64,000 nucleotides of DNA, from positions 21,846 to 85,845 of the forward strand of contig JAPPFL010000052.1 of the NCBI GenBank assembly GCA_028823855.1, in the 5' to 3' direction. Shown here piece after piece: positions 38,165 through 46,800 of the stretch (positions are counted from its first letter, which is position 1; each line of letters begins with the position of its first letter). The position numbers and the translations under genes were made by a program. The notes under the pieces were generated by a model. It was not told where the DNA came from, did no database searches, and worked only from the letters and a program-made list of their open reading frames with translations. Origin of the DNA: Albidovulum sp. (GTDB lineage: Bacteria > Pseudomonadota > Alphaproteobacteria > Rhodobacterales > Rhodobacteraceae).

Positions 38165-39077
38165 ACCAAGCCCTGCAATTCTGATCGCCGAAACGGTTGG
38201 TCCCGATGCAAGGCAGCGGCTAAGCGGCAACGCCAGTCGCCATGGTCAAGTTGAAGCGGTCTTCCCGTCGACGGCCTACGTTTCGCTGGATTCCGGTTTG
38301 GTTTGCATCACCTTGGGAGGCGTGGACCCCGGGCCTATATCTGTTGCGACCACGGCTAATCGGTTTTCGAACTTAATTGCGGCGGGCTTATCCATCGGCC
38401 AGCCGGTTTGTTCGAATTCGAGTCGTATTTTCGCTGGTGGAAAAATTGAAATCGATTTGCGTCCTTCAAGTAAATGGTCGCCGCCTGCGTGGCCGGAATT
38501 CCCCGACGCCAGCCTGATCCAATGCGGCATCAGCAAATCCGGGCAGTGGATGCCTTCGATCTCCAACTGCTCGGGACTTGGAAAAATTGCTATCGAACAT
38601 ATTGCTCCGGAAAAAGACGATTTGGTTGGCCGCGCGGCAAGAGAGTCGATTCTCGCCGCACTCGACTATGTCGCTAGTATCGGTGCCCAAGGAAATCGCA
38701 CTTTCAACTGGGCGCGACGGCTGATTGGACTAGGACCCGGCCTGACGCCGTCGGGCGACGATTTTCTCGGCGGGTTTCTAATTGCCTTGCACGCCATCGG
38801 CGAAAGCGAAGAATCTCGGCGTCTTTGGGAGGCGATAGGCCCGGATGCCCGGGCATCGACAAATCCGTTATCATTCGCCCTGCTCGAATCGGCGGCAAAG
38901 GGCTTGGGAAGCGCCAGTCTGCACGCGGTGCTTCTAGCGATCATGGCCGGAGAAAACCCGTCCTCGGCCTTGGCAAGCCTGTCGCGTTGCGGGCATACGT
39001 CAGGTTGGGACGCCTTGGCCGGTGCGATTACCGTGCTGGATTCCTTTGCGGCAAGGTGTCTTAGCGCGGCAGCCTAG
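38142..39077 (+). CDS. allH: DUF2877 protein, YlbF/AllH-like
   Basis: 311-residue DUF2877 protein; the family signature GLGPGLTPSGDDFLGGFLIALHA is at about residues 191-213, and TSGWDALAGAITVL lies near the C-terminus. E. coli YlbF is the same family in the allantoin cluster and, with FdrA and YlbE, has been associated with oxamate carbamoyltransferase activity; its individual role is unclear. The start is most likely the TTG at 38142, which overlaps the carbamate kinase gene by 23 bases, although a later start is possible because the first dozen residues are poorly characteristic. Gene order here (G-F-K-H) differs from E. coli (F-G-H-K). Confidence 0.85.
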   Translation: MFAAKSPRPSPAILIAETVGPDARQRLSGNASRHGQVEAVFPSTAYVSLDSGLVCITLGGVDPGPISVATTANRFSNLIAAGLSIGQPVCSNSSRIFAGGKIEIDLRPSSKWSPPAWPEFPDASLIQCGISKSGQWMPSISNCSGLGKIAIEHIAPEKDDLVGRAARESILAALDYVASIGAQGNRTFNWARRLIGLGPGLTPSGDDFLGGFLIALHAIGESEESRRLWEAIGPDARASTNPLSFALLESAAKGLGSASLHAVLLAIMAGENPSSALASLSRCGHTSGWDALAGAITVLDSFAARCLSAAA

Positions 39078-39092
39078 AGTAAGGGAGCGAAA

Positions 39093-40682
39093 TTGCTTCA
39101 GACAACAAGAACCTTTGGCGGCATGGTGTCGGCGCCGCATCATTTGGCGGCCCAAGCGGGTCTAAGAGTGCTCAGAGACGGCGGCAACGCCATTGAAGCC
39201 ACGGTAGCGGCCGCTGCCACGATTACCGTAGTTTATCCGCACATGAACGCACTGGGCGGCGACAGTTTCTGCCTTATCCATTTTCCCGGCGGACATGTGA
39301 AGGCTATCGATGCTTGCGGCGCCGCAGCCTCTGTAGCTGACTTCGACTTTTATCGCGCTAAAGGTTGCAAAGAGATTCCGCCGCGGGGCCCGCTGTCTGC
39401 ACTGACCGTTGCGGGCGCTGTATCAGGTTGGGACTCCGCATTGCAGGCCAGCAAATCAATCGGCGGGCGCATGCCCCTTGAGCGACTATTTGAAGACGCG
39501 ATTTATTATGCAGAGCGCGGCATGTCCGTCACGCGCAACCTGGCAGCAAACGCCGCGAGTAAATCGCATGAATTGGAAGACATTAGCGGATTCGGGCAAG
39601 TGTACCTTCCGGGCGGAGTTCCGATTGCCGAGGCATCGCAACTCAAACAGCCGCGACTCGCGGCAACGCTTCGCCGCCTCGCCAGCGCCGGTCTCGGCGA
39701 TTTCTATCGAGGCGAACTAGCCCGCTCGATTGCCGCCGATCTGGCGCGCGCCGGGTCGCCAGTTTCGGCAATGGATCTATTTCATCATGAAGCGCTCGAG
39801 GTTGAGCCGCTATCCCTCGCGGTCGCGGGGCACAAGCTATACAATATGCCGCCGCCTACCCAGGGCTTGGCGTCGCTGATTCTTCTCGGCGTTTACGAAC
39901 GACTTGGAATCGATACTGCCGAAACCGCCGAATTCGTGCATGGGCTTGTTGAAGCGACAAAGCGCGCGTTTCGAATTCGCGACGCTCATGTAACCGATCC
40001 GGAATATATGCAGACCGATCCAGAATCGTTCCTATCCGGTGCAAAGCTCGATTCAATCGCGGCAGAAGTCGATCCAACCCGGGCTTCGCCTTGGGCGAAT
40101 ACCGCCGACGCGGGGGATACGGTTTGGCTAGGCGTAATTGACGGAGAAGGGCTTGCCGTCAGTTTCATACAGAGCATCTACTGGGAGTTCGGCAGCGGTT
40201 TGATTCTGGATGAAACCGGCATCGCCTGGCAGAATAGGGGCACCAGTTTTTCCCTGGATCCGGCCAACAGCAACTTCCTTGCGCCCGGACGCCGCCCGTT
40301 CCATACAATACAGCCAGCAATAGCGCACCTCGCCGACGGTCGCGTCATGGCATACGGGACGATGGGCGGTGATGGGCAACCGCAGACCCAAGCGATGATT
40401 TTCGCTCGCCATGTCTTGCATGGCCAGGATTTGCAGAGTGCGGTGTCGGCCCCTCGATGGCTTCTCGGAAGAACCTGGGGCGATACGACGACGTCGCTTC
40501 GGATCGAGGATAGATTCGATCCCGCGGCGGTGCGAACTCTTGAAAAACTAGGGCATCCAGTTCAGCGCGTAGGCTCTTTCGACGAAATCACGGGCCATGC
40601 CGGGGCGATCGTTCGCCATAAGGATGGCTTGATAGAAGGCGCAGCGGATCCGCGGAGCGATGGCGCCGCTTTAGGATTTTGA
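39093..40682 (+). CDS. hpxW: Gamma-glutamyltransferase-fold amidohydrolase, probable oxamate amidohydrolase HpxW
   Basis: Ntn-hydrolase of 529 residues that should self-cleave before the nucleophile Thr 343 (in AGDTVWLGVID). Family landmarks: VSAPHHLAAQAGLRVLRDGGNAIEA at the N-terminus, YPHMNALGGDSFCL, MPPPTQG, NRGTSF at 381-386, RRPFHTIQP at 400-408 and GTMGGDGQPQTQ at 422-433. No signal peptide is seen, so it is cytoplasmic, unlike periplasmic glutathione-degrading Ggt. Klebsiella HpxW, an oxamate amidohydrolase of uric-acid catabolism, belongs to this fold, and the upstream genes should produce oxamate. I therefore infer oxamate to oxalate plus ammonia. The start is TTG at 39093 after AGGGAG. 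A general glutamyltransferase-like role cannot be excluded without alignment to HpxW. Confidence 0.8.
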   Translation: MLQTTRTFGGMVSAPHHLAAQAGLRVLRDGGNAIEATVAAAATITVVYPHMNALGGDSFCLIHFPGGHVKAIDACGAAASVADFDFYRAKGCKEIPPRGPLSALTVAGAVSGWDSALQASKSIGGRMPLERLFEDAIYYAERGMSVTRNLAANAASKSHELEDISGFGQVYLPGGVPIAEASQLKQPRLAATLRRLASAGLGDFYRGELARSIAADLARAGSPVSAMDLFHHEALEVEPLSLAVAGHKLYNMPPPTQGLASLILLGVYERLGIDTAETAEFVHGLVEATKRAFRIRDAHVTDPEYMQTDPESFLSGAKLDSIAAEVDPTRASPWANTADAGDTVWLGVIDGEGLAVSFIQSIYWEFGSGLILDETGIAWQNRGTSFSLDPANSNFLAPGRRPFHTIQPAIAHLADGRVMAYGTMGGDGQPQTQAMIFARHVLHGQDLQSAVSAPRWLLGRTWGDTTTSLRIEDRFDPAAVRTLEKLGHPVQRVGSFDEITGHAGAIVRHKDGLIEGAADPRSDGAALGF

Positions 40683-41173
40683 CGTCGCGGCGGGCAGCCC
40701 CGGCTTAACCTAACAACTTTCAGTATTAGCGCGTTTGGATGTAAAGACCGGCGCATCCCTATTGTTCCCTCGTTTCCGAATTTTCAGCTGGGAAGAAAGC
40801 TAAAACAACCTGTTACGACTTACATTTGCGAAATAGAATAAAGTGACATTTTCGATGTTCCAGAATCGATTCATGCGGAATATTTCGACTCATGCAGAAG
40901 AATTCGCATACCTCGATTAGGACAATGCCGAGTGCGGACCGAACGCATTTGTCTATAGCACTCGATAGGATCGTCGCTCGGCGCAGGGGCTAGGTTAAAT
41001 TATCAAGTTGAAATTGCATTGAACCAAGAATACTCGGCAAATCGCATGAATCCGCGCTTTTGCACGGCCGTCTTCACCATTATTGGTATTCGAAGTCTTG
41101 TGAGCAGCAATCGTCAAAGTTTGCCGCTGCATAGCGAGATCTGCAATCCAGGCCGAATCGAAACTATGCGACC
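40683..41173. other. Spacer
   Basis: About 490 bases between hpxW and the DMT transporter gene. No gene, stem or repeat was recognised. Confidence 0.35.
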
Positions 41174-42085
41174 ATGGTGAGAAAAGACCGTATCGATGCG
41201 AGCGGTGCAGCAGTTTTGGTCGGCATTTCGCTCATGCTTGGATTCAATCAGGTTGTAATCAAGGTCACGAACGGGGGGCTTCAGCCGGTATTTTGGGCGG
41301 GCTTGAGGTCGTTCGGCGCGATTTTTTGCGTACTTCTTTGGATGCATTTGACTGGCAAGAAAATCCATATTGCAAAGGGCACAGTCAGCGCAGCTGTTCT
41401 TATGGGATTGGTGTTCTCTACGGAGTTCTTGCTACTATTCGTGGCGCTTGACCATACTACGGTGGTCCGGGTTTCGGTGATATTCTACAGCATGCCCGTT
41501 TGGCTGGCCTTGCTCGCTCATTTTCTTTTGCCGGGGCAACGCCTAACTTGGGGCACTTCGGCCGGTTTTGCCTTGGCAATGGCCGGGGTCACATGGGCGA
41601 TAATTGACAGAAAAGGCGCGGATGCCGGAAGCGCAAGCTTGGTCGGCGATCTTTGCGCGCTCGGCGCTGCGATCGGCTGGGCCGGAATTCCGCTTTGCGC
41701 TAGGGGCACGGCGATGAAAAGGGTTCCGGCGGAAATGCAACTGCTATGGCAAGTGGTTGTTTCCACGCCTATTCTTTTAGCCGCATCTATTCTTTTTGGA
41801 CCTTGGATTAGAGAATTGGGGCCGATCCACTATCTCGGAGTGCTGTTTCAAATCGTATTCGTGACAACGGCGACATTCATAGTCTGGTTTCGTATGCTCT
41901 CGATATATCCGCCGAGCGGAGTCGCAAGCTTCAGCTTTCTTGCGCCGTTGGCAGGAGTATTTTTCGGCTGGATCATGCTGAACGAGCCGTTAAGCGTTTC
42001 AATTCTGGGCGCTCTTGCCCTAGTCTGCGCTGGATTGGTCTTGATAAATCGGCCTTCCTCGGGTTCGGCGAGTGACGAGGCGTGA
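41174..42085 (+). CDS. DMT-superfamily EamA-type transporter
   Basis: 303-residue membrane protein with about ten hydrophobic segments in two EamA repeats. The first repeat is VLVGISLMLGFNQVVIKV through MAGVTWAIIDRKG; the second begins GDLCALGAAIGWAGIPLCARG and ends FGWIMLNEPLSVSILGALALVCAGLVLINRP. The conserved second-repeat region FLAPLAGVFFGWIMLNEP is intact. Such proteins usually export metabolites or amino acids; the substrate is not predictable. It follows the purine operon after nearly 500 bases and so is probably independently transcribed. The start is the ATG at 41174; a ribosome site is not obvious. Confidence 0.88.
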   Translation: MVRKDRIDASGAAVLVGISLMLGFNQVVIKVTNGGLQPVFWAGLRSFGAIFCVLLWMHLTGKKIHIAKGTVSAAVLMGLVFSTEFLLLFVALDHTTVVRVSVIFYSMPVWLALLAHFLLPGQRLTWGTSAGFALAMAGVTWAIIDRKGADAGSASLVGDLCALGAAIGWAGIPLCARGTAMKRVPAEMQLLWQVVVSTPILLAASILFGPWIRELGPIHYLGVLFQIVFVTTATFIVWFRMLSIYPPSGVASFSFLAPLAGVFFGWIMLNEPLSVSILGALALVCAGLVLINRPSSGSASDEA

Positions 42086-43029
42086 CTAAATTTTTTTCTC
42101 GTCGAGGCCGCAATCGTAATTCCAAGGTTTAGTCCGTTCGCAAGTTCCCCTTGCAACCGGGGCCGAACGGCATCTTTCGGGCTCTTGGCCCCGGAACGCC
42201 GTCGCCGCCTGAATGCGGGTAAGTGCACCAGGAATTTGAACTTTGCCGGGGTCGTAACTTCTCGCGGCATGGTAGGAATTGTGGCCAGGCGCAAAAGGCG
42301 CGTAGAGCGAAGTAATTGCGAAGTGCCGAGCAATTGCTTGGCTATTTGACCAATTGAAACTCATTTAGTCGGCAACAGCCGCTCGACAATGCAGAAATTC
42401 GTTACCAAAATGATGTAATTTGATGAGATAATCGAGAGGGTGATTTCGGAACGAGCCGACACGACTCAGCATTGGAATGCCCGGATCTTCGCCGTCATAT
42501 CTTTCTAGGATCGATGAACTAGGAAGATAGGAACGGAAATCAGTTTCTCTATAGCAGAAAATCAAATGTCGTGAAATCATCGGGTTCGCGATCGGAAGAA
42601 ACCCAAAAAACCTACTCTTCCTTAAAGGAAAACAAAAATTCATTGCCGGCAGGCTCAAGACCTTGGAGGACTAATAGCACGTCGGGCAGCAGAGTTACGT
42701 ACATTGTTGCCGGCCACCAGCCATTCATCGCAGGCCAATTTCTCAGGGCACTCCGGAGATTCGGAAACGAAAGGGCATCCGGGTCGTTGGCACCAGGGCT
42801 CTCTATGCCCGCGAAGTGCTGGCAGGCATGGCCATTAACTTGGAGTCGGCCGCTACCGAGTTGCAATGGCGCAGCAGATTGCATCTTGATCACGATGGCG
42901 GCATCCGTAGACTCCGGCCCGGAATTGCCCGACCATTTTCGCTTCTCGAGACGGCTATTTGAACTAGCCGCGCCCGATGAGCCTAGAAAACCAGTACCTC
43001 AAATGAACGCCTGCTGAAAGGAACGCTGT
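42086..43029. other. About 940 bases without a supportable gene
   Basis: Between the EamA gene and the MmcQ/YjbR gene. An 8-bp perfect inverted repeat CCGGGGCC / GGCCCCGG (42157-42164 and 42187-42194) lies 70-110 bases after the EamA stop. The more GC-rich part at about 42700-42990 is open in more than one frame and may be decayed coding sequence, but no family was recognised. Confidence 0.4.
42157..42194. terminator. GC-rich stem downstream of EamA gene
   Basis: Inverted repeat CCGGGGCC / GGCCCCGG with a 22-base loop, about 70 bases beyond the EamA transporter stop. There is no T-run, so factor-dependent end formation or transcript protection is as likely as intrinsic termination. Confidence 0.3.
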
Positions 43030-43374
43030 ATGACCCGGGAACGAGTGAACGCAATCTGCAAGACGCTGCCAGGAGCCGAGGTTTCGGATCCATGGGACGG
43101 AGGCTACGATGCGTGGAAAGTCGGCGGCAAAATGTTCGCCTGCGTGGATTCCGCGACTTCGGGCGTTTCAATCAAAACTGAAAGCGTCGAAGCAGCAGAA
43201 ATGCTCATAGAGGCCGGAATCGGCCGCAAAGCCCCATACTTTCACCGATCCTGGATCAATGTCTCAACGGAATTGCCAGACGAGGAATTGCGCCACCGCA
43301 TCATAGAGTCGTATCGTATCATACGTAGCCGACTGACCAAAAAGATGCAGGCAAGCTTGGACCCGATTGAGTGA
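43030..43374 (+). CDS. MmcQ/YjbR-family protein
   Basis: 114-residue cytoplasmic protein of the MmcQ/YjbR family, which has a double-wing DNA-binding-like fold but no firmly established function. Visible family features are ICKTLPGAEVSDPWDGGYDAWKVGGKMFACVD near residues 9-40, SVEAAEMLIEAGI, and the late APYFHRSWINVSTELPDEELRHRIIESYRII. Length matches. An AAAGGAACG stretch precedes the ATG at 43030. It stands alone, with its 3' end convergent to selO about 350 bases away. Confidence 0.88.
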   Translation: MTRERVNAICKTLPGAEVSDPWDGGYDAWKVGGKMFACVDSATSGVSIKTESVEAAEMLIEAGIGRKAPYFHRSWINVSTELPDEELRHRIIESYRIIRSRLTKKMQASLDPIE

Positions 43375-43730
43375 CCGGTGGATGTCGTTCGGTTTATATC
43401 CGAACCGGCAAGGACAGAGTAAGTTGGTTTGGAGTCGAATCCTACTGCCCGGATCTTCTCATGTCAGGCGCCGCTTTTCGAGTTAGGGTACAGCTCTTCG
43501 CACGACCTTCGCCTTTAAATTCCAATAGCGAGCGCTGCAATGAATATTGCGCAATCGGTCGTTTCGGCATTCCGCCGTTCGTCAAATAGATAGCTTCGTC
43601 TAAAGCTTAACGGTCCTCGCTCACTCCTCTCTTTCGGCGCGTCGTTTTCCTGAACTTGAGCGAGACCGCAATATCCACTCGATCCGTTCACGCGTGCTGC
43701 CGTTATTCGAACAGCCTAAGCATACAAGTT
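43375..43730. other. Convergent spacer
   Basis: About 355 bases between the converging MmcQ/YjbR and selO genes. Nothing recognisable is present; no strong terminator stem was seen. Confidence 0.35.
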
Positions 43731-45227
43731 CTAGGTTCCGCAAAAGGTGCGCTCAACGCATTCATTCGGTCTTGGGGCCGCAAAAAATGCGTCGTCCGCC
43801 GACCGATCCTTGAAGGGATTGGCAAGCTCGGATACGAGTCGTTCGAAAACCGAATAATTTCCTGAAAGCGCAGCCTTGATCGCCTTTTCAATTTGATGGT
43901 TTCGCGGAATGCAGGAAGGATTGATGCGTTTCATTGTTGATTGACGTCGAGATTCGTCGACAAGTTCAAATTTCAGCCGTGCTCTCCATTTGCTCATCCA
44001 AGAATCGATATCGTCCTTTTTCGAAAAAAGGTCTCTAATCATGTCGCCTTCTCGAAACTGGTTTCCGGCATCGCAAAGAAACCGAAACGCGTGCGTATAA
44101 TCGACCTCTTCGCCTTCCAGCAGCGCAAGGAATTCGAAAGCAAGCCGAGCGTCTTCCTCTCGCTGTCTCGCCAATCCGATTTTGGCCCGCAATACTTCTG
44201 TCCACGAATCATTGAATTCATTCTGAAAACAATTGACGGCATCTGTCGCGAGTCTTACGGATTCCTCGTGATTAGAACTTATAAGTGGCAAAATAGAAGA
44301 GGCGAACTGCGCAAGATTCCAGGCCGCAATTGTCGGCTGGTTGCAATAGGCATACCTGCCTTGAACATCGATGGAACTGAATACTTTCCTGGAATTGTAG
44401 CCATCCATGAAGGCGCAAGGACCGTAGTCGATGGTTTCGCCGGCGATGGACATATTGTCTGTATTCATAACCCCATGGATAAATCCTATGCCCATCCAAT
44501 CGGCGACAAGCCTGGCTTGCGCAGCTACGACCAAATTTAGCAATGCCAATTCGGGATTCGCGTCGCGCCGGGTTTCGGGGTAGAGGCGAGTCTGGACGTG
44601 CTTTGCAAGAAGTTCCAGCGATCTCACGTCGCGACGAGAAGCGAAGTATTGAAACGTCCCAACCCGAACGTGGCTTGACGACACGCGCGTAAGTATCGCG
44701 CCCGGCAGTACCGTTTCGCGGTATACGGGCTCTCCCGTTTCCACTGCCGCTAACGCTCGAGTTGTAGGAACGCCTAGCGCGTTCATCGCCTCGGATACCG
44801 CATATTCGCGCAATACCGGCCCCACCCAGGCCCTTCCATCGCCCATGCGGGAATAGGGAGTCGGTCCGGATCCCTTCAACTGTACATCCATCAGTTTGCC
44901 GGAGCGGTTCGCCAGCTCTCCTAAAAGCAAGGCCCGGCCATCGCCGAGCCGGGGCACCCAGCCGCCGAACTGATGGCCGGCATAGACCATGGCAAGCGGG
45001 ATCGAGCTAGCAGGCACTCTGTTGCCGCCGAAAATCGATGCCTTTTCCGCATTCGATAGCTTGGAAGGATCCAATCCAAGTTCAGTTGCAAGTTCGTCGT
45101 TAAATTTAATGAGGCGAGGAGATTTGACGCTACGAGGCGGCTGTTTCGTATAGAATTCCGCCGGCAATTCCGCGTAGGTGTTTTCGAATTCGAAGACTTT
45201 TTGGGCTATTGAATCGACCGGCGGCAT
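43731..45227 (-). CDS. selO: SelO/YdiU protein adenylyltransferase (AMPylase pseudokinase)
   Basis: 498-residue SelO-family protein, a kinase-fold enzyme that transfers AMP to Ser, Thr or Tyr of target proteins. Motifs: YAGHQFGGWVPRLGDGRALLLGE near 82-104, VQLKGSGPTPYSRMGDGRAWVGPVLREY near 115-142, the catalytic HGVMNTDNMSI at 251-261 and DYGPCAFMD at 267-275, and the conserved late segment PRNHQIEKAI. It ends with TFCGT; the C-terminal Cys is an ordinary cysteine, not selenocysteine. Length is normal. Its start is 32 bases after the nucleoside hydrolase stop on the same strand, so the two probably share a transcript, though their functions are not obviously linked. Confidence 0.95.
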   Translation of the reverse strand: MPPVDSIAQKVFEFENTYAELPAEFYTKQPPRSVKSPRLIKFNDELATELGLDPSKLSNAEKASIFGGNRVPASSIPLAMVYAGHQFGGWVPRLGDGRALLLGELANRSGKLMDVQLKGSGPTPYSRMGDGRAWVGPVLREYAVSEAMNALGVPTTRALAAVETGEPVYRETVLPGAILTRVSSSHVRVGTFQYFASRRDVRSLELLAKHVQTRLYPETRRDANPELALLNLVVAAQARLVADWMGIGFIHGVMNTDNMSIAGETIDYGPCAFMDGYNSRKVFSSIDVQGRYAYCNQPTIAAWNLAQFASSILPLISSNHEESVRLATDAVNCFQNEFNDSWTEVLRAKIGLARQREEDARLAFEFLALLEGEEVDYTHAFRFLCDAGNQFREGDMIRDLFSKKDDIDSWMSKWRARLKFELVDESRRQSTMKRINPSCIPRNHQIEKAIKAALSGNYSVFERLVSELANPFKDRSADDAFFAAPRPNECVERTFCGT

Positions 45228-45259
45228 TGTCAGAACTCCCGAATTTCCCTCGACCGCAA

Positions 45260-46201
45260 CTAATAGATCGCCAACTTTTCCGTAATAAAGCTATAAAACC
45301 GGACAGCGTCCGCATCGCCAATGAAATTGGCGTTCGGCTTGCGCGACGTTACGCCCCACCAATCAGCGACCGTCATACCGCGAGTCAATTCCGATTCGGT
45401 TTCGATTTCTACGTTGATATGCCTTCCGCTGAAGAGTTCCGGTCGAACTAGATAGGCAATGGTACACGGATCATGCAGCGGAGCTCCCTCCATGCCGTAT
45501 TTATTTAAATCGAATCGTTCATAGAATCCGGTCAATTCGGCAACTACATGTCCGACGCGGCTCCCGAGATCTCTGAACGCCCTGAGCCGCCTAGGCGTGG
45601 TCATCACCTTGTGCGTAACATCAAGCGGAAGTACAGTAATCGGAGCTCCGGATCGGAATACTATCTGCGCAGCATCCGGATCCACGTATATGTTGAATTC
45701 GGCGGCTGGTGTTACATTCCCTACTTGAAAATAAGCGCCGCCCATCAAGACGATTTCCTGAATCCTAGAGATGATCTCGGGCTTTCTTTCAAATGCAGTA
45801 GCGATGTTCGTCAGTGGGCCGATCGGACAAAGTACAACTGAGTTTTCCGGACTGGCGGCAATCGTTTCAATGATGAAGTCTACGGCATGCGTCTTTTGCA
45901 ATTCCATGCTCGGCTCCCAGAGCTCCGGACCGTCCAACCCTGACTTGCCATGAACTTCCTCGGCCGTAACGAGTGCGCGCTTCATCGGCTTTTCGCATCC
46001 CGCAAACACGGGAACGTCCGTGCGTTCGGCGAGTTCGCAAATTATGCGAGCATTTTTTTCAGTAAGGTGGAGCGGCACGTTTCCGGCTACGGCCGTCAAT
46101 CCCAATACTTCAAGTTCCTCGCAGGCAAGGGCTAGCAGGATCGCGACCGCGTCATCGTGCCCCGGGTCGGTATCTATTATCACTCGCTGCCGTTTCGGCA
46201 T
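45260..46201 (-). CDS. Inosine-uridine-preferring nucleoside hydrolase
   Basis: Calcium-dependent N-ribohydrolase of the IunH/Rih family, 313 residues, releasing a free base and ribose from nucleosides. It shows the metal site DTDPGHDDAVAILLAL (residues 10-25), GLTAVAGNVPL near 34-44, VLCPIGPLTNIATA near 122-135, the EIVLMGGAYFQVGNVTPAAEFNIYVDPDAA segment with the NxxxDP metal and ribose ligands, and the conserved His in PLHDPCTIAYLV. It could feed purine bases towards the allantoate operon some 5 kb away, but that link is only thematic. It is followed immediately by selO. Confidence 0.93.
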   Translation of the reverse strand: MPKRQRVIIDTDPGHDDAVAILLALACEELEVLGLTAVAGNVPLHLTEKNARIICELAERTDVPVFAGCEKPMKRALVTAEEVHGKSGLDGPELWEPSMELQKTHAVDFIIETIAASPENSVVLCPIGPLTNIATAFERKPEIISRIQEIVLMGGAYFQVGNVTPAAEFNIYVDPDAAQIVFRSGAPITVLPLDVTHKVMTTPRRLRAFRDLGSRVGHVVAELTGFYERFDLNKYGMEGAPLHDPCTIAYLVRPELFSGRHINVEIETESELTRGMTVADWWGVTSRKPNANFIGDADAVRFYSFITEKLAIY

Positions 46202-46800
46202 CGGCTTGCTCCCTGTCTTGAAATCGGCTTCCGGTAGTCCAATTGTTTAATCCCATTAACTTTAATGGTTAAACAGCGACTCTTCGAAATGCAATCGAAT
46301 GGCCAAGATTTAAATTGCGTCTCAAAACATCAGTTGGCCGTCGCAGGCAACAGTCAAGATACCTCGAGTTGAGTTGACGCGGACCTGCGCACTTGCACAC
46401 GTTCCGCCGCGTCCGGACGGTCTTGGATAACAAATCGACGGAATGGCCGCGTCGGAGAGGCTATTCACTGCCCCGAAGATGCGGCGCCAAGCACCAGGCA
46501 TTAGCCAGAAACCTCGGGGAACTATTTCAGTCGCGGAAGCGCCAAAATTGGTTCGATCTCATTCGAAATGCCGATTCGGGCGATTGCGCGCACTCTGATT
46601 GGCATTCGAATCAAGTTAAAATCGTGCTTCGAAACTACTTTGAAAATTTCGGTGAGTCGCCTCTTGTTGGAATTTAAGATCTGAACCGAAGACAATCGGA
46701 ACTGGAATTGAGCGAGCGTTCACGCCATTCGAATAGATTTGCAATAGGATGCCGGCGCCAATGGCCTAACGCGATTTGTTCGCCGGCATCAACCTCATGC
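46202..46800. other. Spacer between nucleoside hydrolase and iron-binding protein genes
   Basis: About 600 bases without a supported gene. Close to the 3' end of the iron-binding gene there is a 10-bp perfect inverted repeat (listed separately). Confidence 0.35.
46748..46790 (-). terminator. 10-bp inverted repeat after iron-binding protein gene
   Basis: Perfect repeat GATGCCGGCG / CGCCGGCATC with a 23-base loop, 11 bases beyond the iron-binding protein stop. No U-run follows on the minus strand. It is likely a 3' stem protecting or ending the transcript. Confidence 0.4.

Noticed and set aside
42571..43017. 148-codon frame upstream of the MmcQ/YjbR gene
   Set aside because: Composition is not protein-like, no family is recognised, and other frames in the same stretch look equally open.
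43375..43500. tRNA-like segment with GTCGAATCC
   Set aside because: It resembles a T-arm only superficially. No acceptor stem, anticodon arm or D-arm can be folded around it.
43731..45227. Possible selenocysteine in SelO
   Set aside because: The C-terminal motif is TFCGT with an ordinary cysteine codon and a normal stop, as in other bacterial SelO proteins.
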